A DNA stretch of 64,000 nucleotides from Episyrphus balteatus (GCF_945859705.1 NC_079136.1:7667501-7731500); one strand, 5' to 3'; positions 25,976-38,765 are shown, numbered from the stretch's first letter. Translations and numbers: made by a program. Notes: generated by a model not told the origin, from the letters alone.

Positions 25976-26957
25976 GACTAGAAAGAAAATCAGTTTACGC
26001 AAACTATTGAGGTATAATTTTAAAGGGCAAAATATTATTTTTGACTTTATAACCCAAATAATAAAATGGCGCTAAAAATTGAAGAGAGAATAGGTACGTT
26101 TTAATAACTTAAAGAAGTTAAACCAAAAAGCGTTCAACTATTAAAGTATTAAGTCGATTGTCAGGATATAAAGTGCCTAGTCAACATCTCAATGTACCCT
26201 TCACTTCGCATTAATGATTGATTTTTTTTTTTTTCAATGTTTTAAGCTGCTATATAGATTGTATGGTTTTTTTTTATTTTTATTGTTGTTTAAGAATAGA
26301 ATTAATATAAATGGTGCTCATGGATTTGAGAATGTTTTTGAGATAAGAAAAAAATGTTAGAAGCGTCTTAATGTTTTTTTAATTAATTGAAGGCAACTAA
26401 TTCACCTGGCTTTAATGTTTGTATGGTCTTTACTGAGGGTTAATTGAATTTAATGTCTTTTTAATAGAAAAAATGTATTTTTTCAGTTGCTATACAAAAA
26501 AAAAAATCATAAGAATGTTGCAGTGATTACCGACACAAAAAGTATTTCAGAGACACAAAAAATGTTAAAGTTATTTTCTCAAAAAAAAAAAAAAAAAAAA
26601 AAGTATTTGGCATCACATGAAATTAATCCACGTTGAGTGACGTAAACAAATTTATAAGAATGCTTTTATGATTGTTGTTGACTTTCTAAATAAAACATTC
26701 CCGTTATAATGACAAAGATGAATGCACATTTTTTTGAATTTTTTTAAAATTAACATTATGTTTATGGATTGTTTTTTTTTAATTTAATTGAATGATAAAT
26801 ATTTTTTTTTATATATTTTTTCAACCCAAAAAAAAAAATTAATAAATTGTATATTTTTTTTTTAATTTTTAATGCGCATGTGTGTATGTGATATAAATTA
26901 AATATAAATTAAATCGAAATCAAACGATCACAATAAATAATTAATGATGGGACTTAC
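25976..26957 (-). other. Start of the presumed long first intron of the pasilla-like gene
   Basis: The donor GTAAGT begins at 26957. Leftward I found no exon with a KH domain (no GKGGET-type coding) down to position 1, so the intron probably runs to the window edge or beyond. The local sequence is AT-rich with A-runs (26580-26602). Confidence 0.45.
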
Positions 26958-27093
26958 CAGAACTAAAATGTGAGCGTTTGCTTTGTTCATTTTCCGGATC
27001 GGAATCAAGTGGTCTTTTTCTAGAATCGCCGATTTCGGGACTTGGGCATGCCTTCGCCATAACTTCATCCTCAGCCAACTTTTCTTCGAACAT
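26958..27093 (-). CDS. ps: First coding exon of a Nova/pasilla-like KH-domain splicing regulator (partial)
   Basis: ATG at 27091-27093 sits in a good insect context (CGAAAAATG), and an in-frame TGA lies eight codons upstream at 27067+48 (about 27115-27117), which fixes the start. The exon encodes 45 residues plus one base of the next codon, and ends at a consensus donor (TCTG|GTAAGT, G at 26958). It begins MFEEKLAEDEVMAKACPSPE and contains DSRKRPLDSDPE followed by KRSHFSS. From memory, the N-terminus of Nova proteins has the same DSRKRPLE...TKR block just before the first KH domain, and the Drosophila homologue is pasilla, a regulator of alternative splicing that binds YCAY RNA in the nucleus. 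The basic KR patches would suit a nuclear localisation signal. No KH exon is visible in the window, so the identification rests on this short segment alone. Confidence 0.6.
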
Positions 27094-27500
27094 TTTTCGT
27101 ATACTTTTTTATGTCAAAAAAGTATTTATATAATTTCTAATCTGGCTTTGAAGAGTAGAACAATATATATACTATATATATATAGGAGAATAGATTTTTT
27201 TGTTGTTTTGTATTTGTTTTGTTTTTTTTTTTTTTGTAAATTAATTTATAATTTTTATTTTACAAAAAATTTTGATTATATTTTTTTTTTTTGTATATAT
27301 ATATAATCGATAGAGAAGTACTGTAATGCTGTATCTTTTGTGATTTCGTCGCAAATAAGCAATGCAACACTCGTTATATAATGATGTTTTGTTTATATAG
27401 ATTTGATTTTTTTTTTTTTTTAGATTTTTAGTCCTTATTTTGTGGTTTTGGTGGTTGGTGGTAGTGGTGGTGGTGGTGGTGCGATTAATGTGCGAGAACG
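27094..27500 (-). other. Presumed 5' UTR or flank of the pasilla-like exon
   Basis: Upstream of the ATG on the minus strand are stops in all frames, a possible acceptor (CTACTCTTCAAAG) about 50 bp upstream, a TA microsatellite near 27168-27185 and a GGT/ACC triplet tract near 27455-27480. I cannot tell whether the exon is 5'-terminal or spliced to a farther leader. Confidence 0.35.
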
Positions 27501-28312
27501 ATATGAAAAAAAGAAAAATATATGATTACATGAATTTTGTTGTAAGGTAAAAATTTATTTTTTTTTTGCGTAAATAGATTAAAATTTGTTTAAAAATGTA
27601 TAAAATGATTGGAAAAGATAGAAAATATTGTTGTTTAATAGAGAAAGAGATATAGAAAGGTAGAGAATATTGTAAACAAATAAATATAATGAAATAAATG
27701 GTAGATGAAATATGAAAAACAATTATTACATTTCCCTATTTCAATAATAAGAAAATCAAAAAAACAAAAATTTCTTGCGTCATGTTTATTTTTACTATTT
27801 TATGAACTATTTTGACAAGTTTAATTTTGTTTATAAATTTTCTACAACTATAAGAACACCTTCGAGATGTTTAAATAGACACTTTGGTCTACTCTTTCAA
27901 AGCAAAATTATTATATGTAGATAAATTTAAATCGTACTTAAAAAAATAAACATACGTTGGGCGCCATTTTGCAACGTAAGTGCCTTTAAATCCAAATTTT
28001 TGTAATGAGTTTATCACGTTTAAATGACGTCCGTTAACCGACTTTATAGATATATTAATGAGAATTAATAATGAAATAGCCTTTTATTATTTTCTAAGTA
28101 TGGGTCACTGTGGTGTATGAGCAACTTTTTTTTCATTGAAAAAAAAATTGTCAAAAAATTCTATGGATAATAATTCAATTATATAAACATCGCTTGATTA
28201 TAGTTTTCGGATACTCAAAATAATGATTAGTCCAAATATCACATTATTGGAGCTTCGATTGCATTTTTGAAAAAAATAATCTTTCTTCTGGTGCCAAGGG
28301 TTATAATAGCAG

Positions 28313-28354
<42 letters not shown>

Positions 28355-28658
28355 AACTGAACTAATATTTCGAAAAGAATTACAAATAATATTTATATAA
28401 AGTACCAATATTCAATATTCAATATTCAATAAATAAGTTAAAATTTAAGATGTCACGGAACTGACATTTCAGCAATAGTAATGTTTTTTTTAAACAAATT
28501 ATGGCGGTGAAAAACGGAAACAATAAATATAAGGAACATGAACATGAAAAATCACAGCTAGTAGAGAACCACTTACAATGCTAAAGATTCTTGCAAAATT
28601 TGTAACTTGGTACTATTAAAACTTGAAAATGTATTTTTATCACCAACAGCAGTGTTTT
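27501..28658. other. Non-coding AT-rich stretch
   Basis: No gene seen. It contains the longest homopolymer noticed in the window, about 29 Ts at 28321-28349, and a small tandem repeat of ATTCAAT units near 28410-28430. Confidence 0.5.
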
Positions 28659-28902
28659 TTAACCTTCCGAAGACAAGTGGGGTTACCCATCACCCCACCA
28701 CTTGAAAAAAGGTGTATTCTTTTGCTTCTGGTTCTGTAATTCTCTATCGATCGGTCAAGAATTTATTTATATTGAAGTCAGTTAGTTACTTTCATTAAAA
28801 TGTTGTTGTAAGTTTTTATTTTTTATTTTATAAAAAAATTAATTAGTATTTACAATGATAATGTTATCCACGTAGAAAAAAGCCTTGCCTTCGGAAGATT
28901 AA
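28659..28902. mobile_element. TTAA-flanked piggyBac-like MITE, 236 bp
   Basis: TTAA at 28659-28662 and 28899-28902 flank an element whose ends are inverted: CCTTCCGAAGACAAGTGGGG on the left and, from the right, TCTTCCGAAGGCAAGGC. A TTAA target duplication is the hallmark of the piggyBac superfamily. No transposase is present, so it is a non-autonomous copy. The first bases of the two ends differ (CC against TC), indicating some decay. Confidence 0.7.
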
Positions 28903-29420
28903 GAACTTTAACTCTTTAAGTAAGGCATAATTCAGAGGTGGGTAAAATTCGACTAAAAGAAAGTATTTAAAATATAAGATATAACACAGCGATGTCCCTA
29001 AGTAATTTTACTCTTTCTAGTAAGAGATCGGCTCAGATTAAACTGGTTGCCATCCGTGAATTGAGAAAGCCACTACTGCCAATCTAGAGTGCAAATCACC
29101 TCTGACAAGAGTAAAATGTCCAACTTTTGATAACAGCTTTTGGTAGCAGCTGCCTCCTGAAGTGGTTAAACATATTTAACGGCTATATTGGTACAAACTG
29201 AACTTCTAAAACCCAAAAAAAAAAAAAATACATCCCATGCCTATAATTAATTGCGAACTACATTACCAGCAATTCATCAACTTTTGTTGGAAAATTTCTT
29301 TGGATTCAAAACAATTCGTTGTAAATTTAGCCACAACAGATCTACGGATTTTCCATTTTTAAGATAGCCTCATGTTATTGCACAGAATTTGCATTATCGA
29401 CATTTCAATACTGTTTATAG
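28903..29420. other. Non-coding, with a reversed dispersed-family fragment
   Basis: GCGAACTACATTACCAGCAA near 29258-29280, followed by TTCATCAACTTTTGTTGG, is the reverse of the left part of the dispersed family. No gene seen. Confidence 0.45.
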
Positions 29421-29600
29421 GGCTAGTCTCAAATGCTTAGCGAAGGTAGTGCAGTGTACATTTATATAACATCTTTCACTTAGTATCAATTTTACATTCA
29501 TACTTAAGTAAAGATATGGTAAGGCAGTGCACAGTTGTAAATACAAAGCGTCACTTAAGTTTCCAATATAGCAGGCTTCTTGAGTGTCCTATACTAAAGA
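29421..29600 (+). repeat. Two dispersed GGTAGTG-family copies
   Basis: GAAGGTAGTGCAGTGTACAT near 29441 and ATGGTAAGGCAGTGCACA near 29516. The second is followed by AAGCGTCACTTAAGTTTCCA, the most complete right half of the family seen here. Confidence 0.65.
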
Positions 29601-29719
29601 AACTTAATCGTGATCTTAGGAACAATAAGAATAAAACAGGACAGAACAAACCAGTTTTTTAAGAAACATAACAATAAAAAACAGCATCAAATAGTTTCAG
29701 TTCACATTCGGCATTTAAT

Positions 29720-29790
29720 TTAAGGGATGGTATGGCAGTTCACATTTTTCATTAAAAATGTCCACTTAAGTTTCAATTTTCCGACAGTAA
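29720..29790 (+). repeat. Dispersed GGTAGTG-family copy
   Basis: GGGATGGTATGGCAGTTCAC followed by TGTCCACTTAAGTTTCAATT. Same order as the neighbouring copies. Confidence 0.6.
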
Positions 29791-32330
29791 AAAAGACATC
29801 AATAGTTTCGAACAGAAAAAAACTCAATTTAACAGCAAAAAGTTTCGAACAATATGAAGTGAAAAATTATAATTTGTCGTTTTCATGTTGACGGCACTAT
29901 GAATTATAAGTGTGAAAGACTCTGTACACATGTGAATCGTGCTTAGCCTTCTGTAATGTACATCTGTGCGTGCAGACATGCTACACATCCAATCGTATAA
30001 TTATTAAATACGAACTACGTGTCAAATGTGGTTTTAAATTGCTGGTGCATTACTCCATTTTTCTGTCAAAATGTCAGTTCAACTTAAAACATTACGTCTT
30101 CTAATTGAAGTTTGTTGTTATTCGTGTTATTTAATGTTTTTCAAAATATAAGCGACTGTATGAACTCGCCTAATATGATCCACCATTCAACATTTAGGGA
30201 ACTTTGTGTTCTGAATGTTGGTAGACATGAGCCGAATCGTTGCATACGAAAATGACTTAAGGTTAAAACAGAATGCATAGAGAGAACAACAACTGTCAAA
30301 ATTTGTAAAAAAAAAAAAATATTGAAATACACTTAAAAGCGTGTTGCTCAAAAAATACTTTTCAATAAGTACAATCGCTGGTAAGTTGACGGTTTTTTGT
30401 TCAACTGTCAAAATAAGCAAACAAGAAGGATATCTGTCAACCCCACTGTTTAAAAATACTTCAATATTTATCTTGCTTAAAGGACAAAGAAATTGTATGC
30501 ATATAAATGTAGGTATTCCAATTCCACTGGATGTTCCATAAAAGATTTCACAATAAAAGATCCACCACAAAACCCTTGCCCTACAAAACCAGAAAAACTC
30601 ATCAAATAACGACATCTGAAGCAAAAAAAAAGAACAATATCATTTCTTTTTTTTTTCTCTTTGTATGTTTTTCCTCTAATCCAAATGAAAAAAAAAAAAA
30701 AGAAAGCAGCCCCAGTTTTTAGAGAAACAGCCTTGAACTGCTATAAAACTAAAATAATTTTATGACAAGTTGCATGGGCATGTCTAATTTGACACCTGTG
30801 TAAAACTCATATGTGGAAGTAACTTATTCTATTTTAAGAATTATAGAGGAAAAAGTGTCAAGAATTCATTAAGATATAACCAACACAGATAGGTAATAGG
30901 AAAACTATCTTCTAGAGTTGTCAAAAATAAATTTGAAGAAAAAAGAAGGAAAAATGACACATTGCCAAACATTTTAATTTTGTTTTAAATAAAATTTAAA
31001 AAAAAAATATATATGTTCCATAGAAACAAAATGAACACACCAAAAAAAATAGATTTGGATCAATAAAAAATCTTGCAGATGATACTTCAGATTAGAGGTG
31101 TACCTAATTTATTGGGGAGGTGCTCTTTCTCTTTCTTTTAAGTTTACGTAAGAATCCTATAAGCCATAAAAGGATTTTCTATGGTATAGCCTCTTACCTC
31201 TATAGTTGGCTTGACTTGGCACACAAGAGCCCCAAAGGCAAAGATATTATTATTATGATATAAAACAAACAAAAAAAATAAAACATAATAAAAATAAAAA
31301 AATATATAAATACAAAAAAAAAATTGAAAAGAAATAATAAACTCTGAGAGTTTTTTTTTTTTTTTAATTTTTTTGTTTTCTTTTAATTTTCACCTAGCAC
31401 TCGTGCCAAGAATCATCGACGAAGATGACTCTTCTTTCCCATGACATATACACAGAATAAAAACGTGTCTTTTATATTAGCTATAGTAGCTCTATAATAC
31501 TACATATCCCAACAAGAAGCTCTCTTTCTCCACTGCACCTTTTTTTTTCTAGTGTGCAATAACTACTTGTCCTTGAATCTATTTAAATGCATCTGGTGCG
31601 CCTTCTCTCTACTGCCAGGTACGTGCATCTGCAAACAAGCAAATAGATTGGAGAGACATTGAAGTCACATTGCCAAAATGAAGAACTGGGTTTTTCATTT
31701 TTCTTTTTTTTTTTTGCATTTTTTGCATTTTAATTGTAGGTACTAGCTGTCATTTTTTTTGTCTAGGGTTTTTGTTTAAAATTTTGAATGTTGGTATTTA
31801 CTCTACATTTCATTTGTTTGAGAAGGAAACATGCATTTATATACAAATATTTTGACAAGTTTTAAGGTACAAGTAGCTGTCAGCATGCAACACTCCAATA
31901 GGAGTGGAAACACGTGACTTTTTGACAGAATGTTACTTCATTTTATTTAGAAGTTCAAAACATAGGTAGTAAGTACATTAGTACCGAACGATGGAAAGTA
32001 CTCTTTTTCTTCATTGAACTTTCATTTTTGAGGTTACTTATACCAGCGTTTGTATCAGAGGGAAAATTTACTTTTTGACAAATGTCAAAATGACATTTAC
32101 CTTAGATATATTAACTAACGCAGCGATAACATCGATTTATTATAGTGTGAACTAAATTTTAAAAAGCCTGTTCTCACAAGTACAAAAAAAATTTTGATAA
32201 AAGTGAATTGCTGTGAATTAGAAGTATACATAATGCATAATATCAATCGCTTGTATATGTGCAAATACACTAAATTCATGAGAGTAGTGATTTCTCCCAA
32301 ACGTCAAAAATGCTCATCATTTCTTTAAAA
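29791..32330. other. Non-coding stretch, no supported gene
   Basis: The 145-codon minus frame at 30187-30624 and the overlapping plus frame at 30341-30541 are mutually exclusive and carry no recognised domain. They are rich in F, L and S as expected of antisense AT-rich DNA. Poly-T and poly-A tracts are frequent (31350-31380). Confidence 0.45.
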
Positions 32331-32339
32331 TAATGACTG

Positions 32340-33190
32340 TATGATTTGCGAACTACCTTACCTGCAATGCATCAGCTTCTTTTCAGCGGATCCGTTTGTG
32401 ATACAACAAATAACTGCATTTAGGATTTTTTTTCACAAATATTTCGGACTCGCGCAATGCTTGTATTAACAAAAATCTACCTTATCGACAAACTTTTAGA
32501 TACTTTGTAATGATTGTCCTTTTTCCCCTTTTTCATAAATTCACCGAGGTAAGTCAAATGTTGTCTCTGTTTCTTGGCGTGATAAAAGACTTTTATTTTT
32601 TATTAAAGCACTACACCAACACTTTCATTTGATTAACAGCCATAGTTTGGATGCAAAATGGAGTGATGATAGTGCAGTTTCCGCTATGAAATGCAATTGG
32701 AAAGATTGAATAAAAGAAAATTAAATGCACTAATCGAAACTAAGAACCTCTTACGACAACAAATTAAAACTGATGGTGGTTCTTAGAGCCATTTACGTAG
32801 TTTACATTTAAATTTTGGTATGGTAAGGCAGTGTACATGTGTATACAAAAAGAGTAACTTAAAGTTTAATTCATTAAAGCATCACTGTCTTTGCATCACA
32901 ACTTTTTGTATAGCACGAAAACACTACTTTACAAAAGGTAAAGAACGGTTTAAGAAAACGCAAAGGTCAAACATCAAACTTTTACACATGTTAAAATGAC
33001 AGTAGAATGTTAAACAATATTGTGTCGGAAAATAATAACTGATTTATGTTAAAAGCTGTCAAAAAGAACAAATGAAAACATTGAAATGGTCTGATTCTCA
33101 GTCAAGACTGAAATCAAAGGATGGTAGGGTATAGTACTTATTTTTACATGGACAGTGTTACTTTAGGATCCGTTTCACAATTGATTAAGT
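32340..33190. repeat. Three dispersed GGTAGTG-family copies
   Basis: Reversed copy at about 32347-32395 (GCGAACTACCTTACCTGCAA then TGCATCAGCTTC); forward copies at about 32815-32865 (GGTATGGTAAGGCAGTGTAC) and 33120-33172 (GGATGGTAGGGTATAGTACT). The reversed copy supplies the left extension AAGCTGATGCATTGCAGG, which links these copies to those at 42-44 kb. Confidence 0.6.
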
Positions 33191-33310
33191 GACAAACAAA
33201 TGCCTGGTATTGGAAACATAAATGTCACTTTTCATGAAAAAATGTGGACTACATTATCTTCCTCAGATTTAAGTATAAACATGCTGATTTTTCAAGAAGC
33301 AGCTCTTATA

Positions 33311-35163
33311 CATATAAATACGGTGACCATATTTCTGGAAGCCAAACCCGGGACGGATACAAAATTCGTTGGATCGTTTTGAAAAAAATTTAAAATTTTT
33401 TTAAATGAGTTTTGCATAATTTTTCATTTTTTGATATTTAGATTTCCTAAACGATTTTATTGTTTTTGTTGAAATCATTTAAGTCGTTTACGAAATCAGA
33501 AATCAAGAAAATGGTTTTTTAACAATGTCTGTTAATAACTTCTAAAAAAATATTTTTTTAATCAAAATCGGGAGAGCTGTTTTTTAAAATTTTTATTTAA
33601 ATGGTTTTGAAATTGTATGAACCTTAACACAACTTTTAACATCTCCTTAAAAGTTTTGAAATTTATCTGGGTTCTTTACTCTTCCATATGTTTTTCTTTA
33701 TTCGAAAACATTTTTTCTGGTGTATCAACCTGACAAACAGAAGCTGGAACTAAATAACACTGGTCAACAAGGTTTTTGCCACAAGAACCAAAATATACTT
33801 TCCTAGTAGTTTTTGGGGTGCTGAATCCGAATCTGAAGTCAGAAAAATTTGATTGGCCTTCGTTTTTGAAATATTACAGTTAGAAAATGTCAAAAAACGT
33901 AATTTTGGCTGTTTTCGAGGTTATGTTTTTATGTGGAGTAATTAATTGTGAATAAATTTGTAACGGTGCCAATAAGAGCTAGTTTTATTCATTCAAAAAA
34001 TGTTTAAATCTTTCCGATATCTCTTTTATTGCCCGAGATATTTAAAATTTAAGTAGCGGTCTTTGAATCAGAAACAACACTGGCCAACCAAATTACACTT
34101 TTTTTTGCCACAAGAATCAAAATATACTTTTCTGAAGGTTTTTGGGTTGCTGAACTCGAATCCACAATCAGAAAAATTTTATTAGCCTTCGTTCTTAAAA
34201 TATTACCGTTATAAAATGCAAAAAAGGGTTTTTTTATAACGGTTATATTTCAAGAACGGAGGCTAATAGAATTTTTCCGATTGCGGATTTGAGTTCAGCA
34301 ACTCAAAAACCTTCAGAAAAGTATATTTTGGTTCTTGTGGCAAAAATTCTGTGGCCAGTGACTTAAACTTTAGATTAAATTTAGTTTCTCTTTGACTTAT
34401 TAAATGAAACTAAAGATATCTCGAGCAATAAAAGAGATATCGGGAAAATTTAAACAGTTTTTGAAAGAAGAATATCTGTTCTTATAATAACCTTTACAAA
34501 TTTGTTTATAATGAACTACCCCACATAAAAACAGAACCTCGAAAACAGCCAAAATTACGTTTTTTGACATTTTCTAACGGTAATATTTCAAAAACGAAGG
34601 CCAATCAAATTTTTCTGAATTCAGATTCGGATTCAGCACCCCAAAAACTACTAGAAAAGTATATTTGGGTTCTTGTGGCAAAAAAAAAGTTAAATTTTGT
34701 TGACCAGTGTAATTGACGAACATTTAAAAAAAACTGAAGCCTAGTCTAGAGGTAAAACGAAAATTTTCATACAAAACCAGCACAACGAAATCGTAAACGA
34801 AAATTTTGCTTTTCGTTGCACAGTACGCAGCTTAGGCAACGAAATTCTTACGTGTATTAGAATATATGGAGAGTTTTTAATCGTTTTTTTACTTTGGAAA
34901 CTTAAAAAATTTTTCGTTTTCCTTCAGCAGTGTACTAGAAAAATTTTAATTTCCAACCACTGTTTTCTTGTTTTCCGTACAAAGTATTTAAAATATTGAA
35001 TAAAAAAATCAGAGAATGTGCAAATATGGGACAATCACGGGACAAATTGCATAATACGGGACACTTATACGTCCCGGGTTTCTTAAATAAAAACCCGGGA
35101 CAAACTGTAGAAATACGGGACAGTCCCAGGTAAACCGGGACGGATGGTCACCGTACATATAAA
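33311..35163. mobile_element. hAT-like TIR element with perfect 8-bp target duplication
   Basis: CATATAAA occurs at 33311-33318 and again at 35156-35163, flanking an element of 1837 bp (33319-35155). Its ends are perfect 12-bp inverted repeats (TACGGTGACCAT), followed on both sides by CCGGGACGG-type subterminal motifs (for example 33348-33356 and 35134-35143, with several further CGGGACA copies at the right end). An 8-bp duplication is typical of hAT transposons. No transposase frame is present; the interior is largely the palindrome at 33757-34710. Likely a non-autonomous element that acquired or was invaded by a foldback sequence. The perfect target duplication implies a fairly young insertion. 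Confidence 0.8.
33757..34710. repeat. 954-bp palindrome nested in the hAT-like element
   Basis: From ACACTGGTCAACA (33757) to TGTTGACCAGTGT (ending 34710) the sequence is a near-complete inverted repeat centred near 34224-34232, where the loop is only about 15 bases. Each arm itself holds two related modules: ACTGGTCAACA...TTTGCCACAAGAACC and ACTGGCCAACC...TTTGCCACAAGAATC. The modules share the order CCACAAGAAYCAAAATATAC, TTTTTGGGKTGCTGAA, CAGAAAAATTT, GCCTTCGTT and the end motif TATTACCGTTA. So it is both palindromic and internally duplicated. Confidence 0.85.
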
Positions 35164-38100
35164 CAAAATATACAAATTTTAAAATTGTAGTAGATTTTCG
35201 AGTTTGAATGAACAAGACGTCAGTGCATTACAAACAGCAATGCCCTATCCCTAACATCAGAAATTTTACATTAACTGAGACAATTGACTGATACAAAACA
35301 AGACATTAAACAAGACAGATACAAAGAACAACCAACCTATCCTTCAACCAACAGCTTTCAATGATGCTTGATTTCTGTGATCTATCGGGAACCAATGGTT
35401 TATCAGAGCCAAGACCATAACTTTTCTGTCAGAAGTAGATTTTTGAATTATTGTGTTATTCTGTCCTGACAAGTGTTTTTATTTGCAGGCTTGGTTAAAA
35501 AGTTTCGAGGGAAAGAACTGTAGGTAAGCCTCATTCTGGCAAGCTGACTAACTTGCTACGCAAACAAGCTGTGTCCATGGGAACTTAACCTATTCTTATC
35601 GTTAATATTCCAAACACTCTTTCCTCAATTTGCAACCATTTCATTCATTAGAGATTGAACAATTCAAAATGATTCGTATTCGGGTTTTCTTCAGTTCTAT
35701 TTAGAAGACATCTTATCAGATTTATTTTACAAACTTTTTATCCAGTTGGATTTTTTGAAGTTATACTTCTTTTGGCATGCTTTATTCACGAGAATCTAAT
35801 ATTAACATTATGAGTGGCCATTTTGAAATGATGTCAATTTGACAGGAAGACTTTTAGGTCTGTTTGGTTTTCTTATTTTTCAGTAATAAATAAATTCTGT
35901 TTGTTTACCATTTCGCTTTTTTTCTAAGCGTTCACATAAGTCAATGATAAAGCATAAAGAAGTAAATTTTTTTAACGCGTGTATATGAGTAAACATTTTT
36001 TTGACAAAATTAGTTACCTAATTGAAATAAAGTTGTCAATGTCCATATTGCACCAAAAACATGAAACGAAACTCAACTGTCATTTTTTTTTTGTTCTAAT
36101 GTTGGTACTAAAAATTAATGTCAAGTAGGTACCAACAGTTTAATGTTTTTTTTTTTTCTTTATTTATCATTAAATAACCAACGTGCGTGCTTAGCGATAA
36201 GCGTGCAGATTTAAAATGAAAGAAAAAACAACTAAAAAAAAAACATTGTGGTTGTAAATTAAAATCACTGCCTTGCCTACTTATCAATCAAAACTCTTAA
36301 CAAGTAGGTGCTGCACACACACTTACACACTCTCAAACTCAGAAAAAATTCACCACCTAAATTCTAAAAATAGTTTTCTGATATCAAGAAATTAAAAATG
36401 TCCGGAATGTTTTGTTAGCATAACGAATATCACCATCATCATGCTACAAAAATGAAAAATAAAAGAAGAAAAAAAAACACATAACAACAACAACAACGGT
36501 ACATGCACTCTCTACATAATATACAAAGCACACACTCCTCAAAGATTCGTGTTTCTTTTTTTTTTTTAGATTGAGTTTTGGGGAGTCATCATCATAAAAA
36601 TGGGGACAATGGGGGAGGAATCGAGGAATATACTTTTGGGGAGGAAGAGGCTTTTCTATGCTGAGCTGACTTGACACAAATTCAACATAATTTTTTTTTA
36701 CTTCTCTTTTCCCTTCTCACTCTCTTTCTCTTCTTCTCCCTATTTCTTTCGTCTTTTGTATTTGTTTTTTTTTCTCTCTAATTCTCTTCTGTTTTATGTT
36801 CAGTAAATCTTGGATTTAGTAGGTTTTTTTAGGTTAAGGCGGTTGAAAGAGGCGCTTTTCAACTACTACTAATAATACTACCACCACTAGTGCCTACTTT
36901 AACTTAAGTAAGAGCTTTAGGTAACAAGACACAAAAAAGAAAAAAGAAAGAGAATTTGAAGAATGAAGTAATCTCAAAGACGATGAAGAAGAAGAAAAAG
37001 AAGAAGGAATTCGAAAAATAAGACAATCAATATCACACTTAAAATGTGACGTATGTCGTGCCAACTATTACACGCCTTATACTTTCTTCTTCTCTTTTTT
37101 CTCATTGATTTTTCTTTTTTGATCAAATTCTTTGGTTTCTTGGTGTTGTGTCGTTGCTGTCAGTGTTGTTGTTGTTATTATTTGATAGTTTGCAATTTAA
37201 GAGCTCCTTGAAAAAAAAAAACACATGCTCTAGAAACGCGGGTTCTTATAATTTCTTGAGAATTGTAAAGATTTTTTTTTTTATGGTTACATAAACACAC
37301 TAATGTTTCCATCAAAAGTTATTGAAGCTTTTTCTTTGTGTTGTATGTGTCTATTTTGTTTATTTATTTCTCCATGTATACTTGCTTATGTATGGTATAT
37401 TATTTCCACAAAAATCTACCGTTATCAAATTCGTTCTAAATACTTAGGTTTTCTTATCAAAAGATTTCATTACAGTGATAAGCTTATAAAAGTAAGACCT
37501 AAGTAAACAAGGAGTAAATATAAAGGAGTTTGAGTGTGTGATTAGGTATATTGACGAAAAGTTAAACGTCAAAAATAAGTGTCTTTGTGTATGTGTATGA
37601 GGAGTTAGGTTATGAGTTTACTTAGTATTAAACACAACTTAAGAAGAATATTGTAGGTAATTAATTTAAATTTAACAAACACACCGAAATCAAAAATAAA
37701 CATATTTAGGTGAAGGCATTTAAGTGTATAAATTGTTACCTTTAGGTTAGAGAGAGTGAGTGCCGACAAATTTATCAATGACGTTTGCTCTTTTGATGTG
37801 TGTTTATGGAGAAAGGGGAGACACTCAAAAAGGGCCACATGTTAATTTTATAAATTGGGAGAAAGATTTTTGGTTTTTTTTTTTACTTTTTTTTAAATGT
37901 CTGTTTTTTGTGATCTTTTGCATAGTGGATAGTGTTCGACCATTTACACACGATCATATTGTATGAGTCAATCTTTTGCATGCGGTAATGAAATAGTTAA
38001 TTACATTTTTTTAATGCATTTTTTGTAGAAATCTGATTGACCTAATGATTGTCGTCATTTAAGTTGGTATGAGTGAAAAATAAATATACATAGATGGGTA

Positions 38101-38700
38101 TGATATCTATTTACCTGACACTTACTTTGTAATGGAAGGCAAATATACATTAAGCATATTTAATTTAAAATAAATAGTTATTTGAATTCGTGTTTTTTAG
38201 ATTTTAGTGTCTACAAAAAAATCGCGTGATTCATCCGCTGCAAAATTTAGTTATCCACAAATCATGATTAAGAATAAATTACAAACAGAAGTTTGTTACA
38301 ATCAAACATACCTAGTTTACTGAACGCACTCATTATGTGTCTAATAGTAGGTCTGTTTGGGTATTGCATAAAACAGAAATATATCTATTTTTGTCAAAAA
38401 TAATGTACAAAACTACACCATGATAGCCACCATCTCAACACAGAACTTTAGTTAAGCAAAGAAGCCATTTTCGTCACAGAAAAAAGAATGACAGCCAACT
38501 CGATAAAGAAGCTTTTCTGGATGTATAACTGTTGGAGTGGGACAATCTTAAACCGATATTGTGTAAAATCCATATTTTTACCAACCACAAAGGTGATAAG
38601 CTATTTGCAGTCACCCAACGATAAATTTCCCCTCAAAACACCCACAGTTTATGTGGTACCATGCAGCTGCGGTTCATCATAATGTAGTACAAAGAGCACA
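35164..38700. other. Non-coding stretch
   Basis: No supported gene. Contains homopolymers, polypyrimidine tracts near 36700-36790 and GAAGAA-type purine tracts near 36930-37020. The short frames in the region are low complexity. Confidence 0.45.
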
Positions 38701-38714
38701 TCAGCATGCTTAAA

Positions 38715-38765
38715 TGCACCGATGGTAAGGCAGTTCGTATTTTTATATCGAAATTGCTTTCTTCA
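38715..38765 (+). repeat. Dispersed GGTAGTG-family copy
   Basis: CACCGATGGTAAGGCAGTTC then GTATTTTTATATCG. Matches the left half of the family; the right half is not clear. Confidence 0.5.

Noticed and set aside
30187..30624. 145-codon minus-strand open frame
   Set aside because: Low-complexity F/L/S-rich translation, overlapped by another frame on the opposite strand, no domain recognised and no splice or promoter support.
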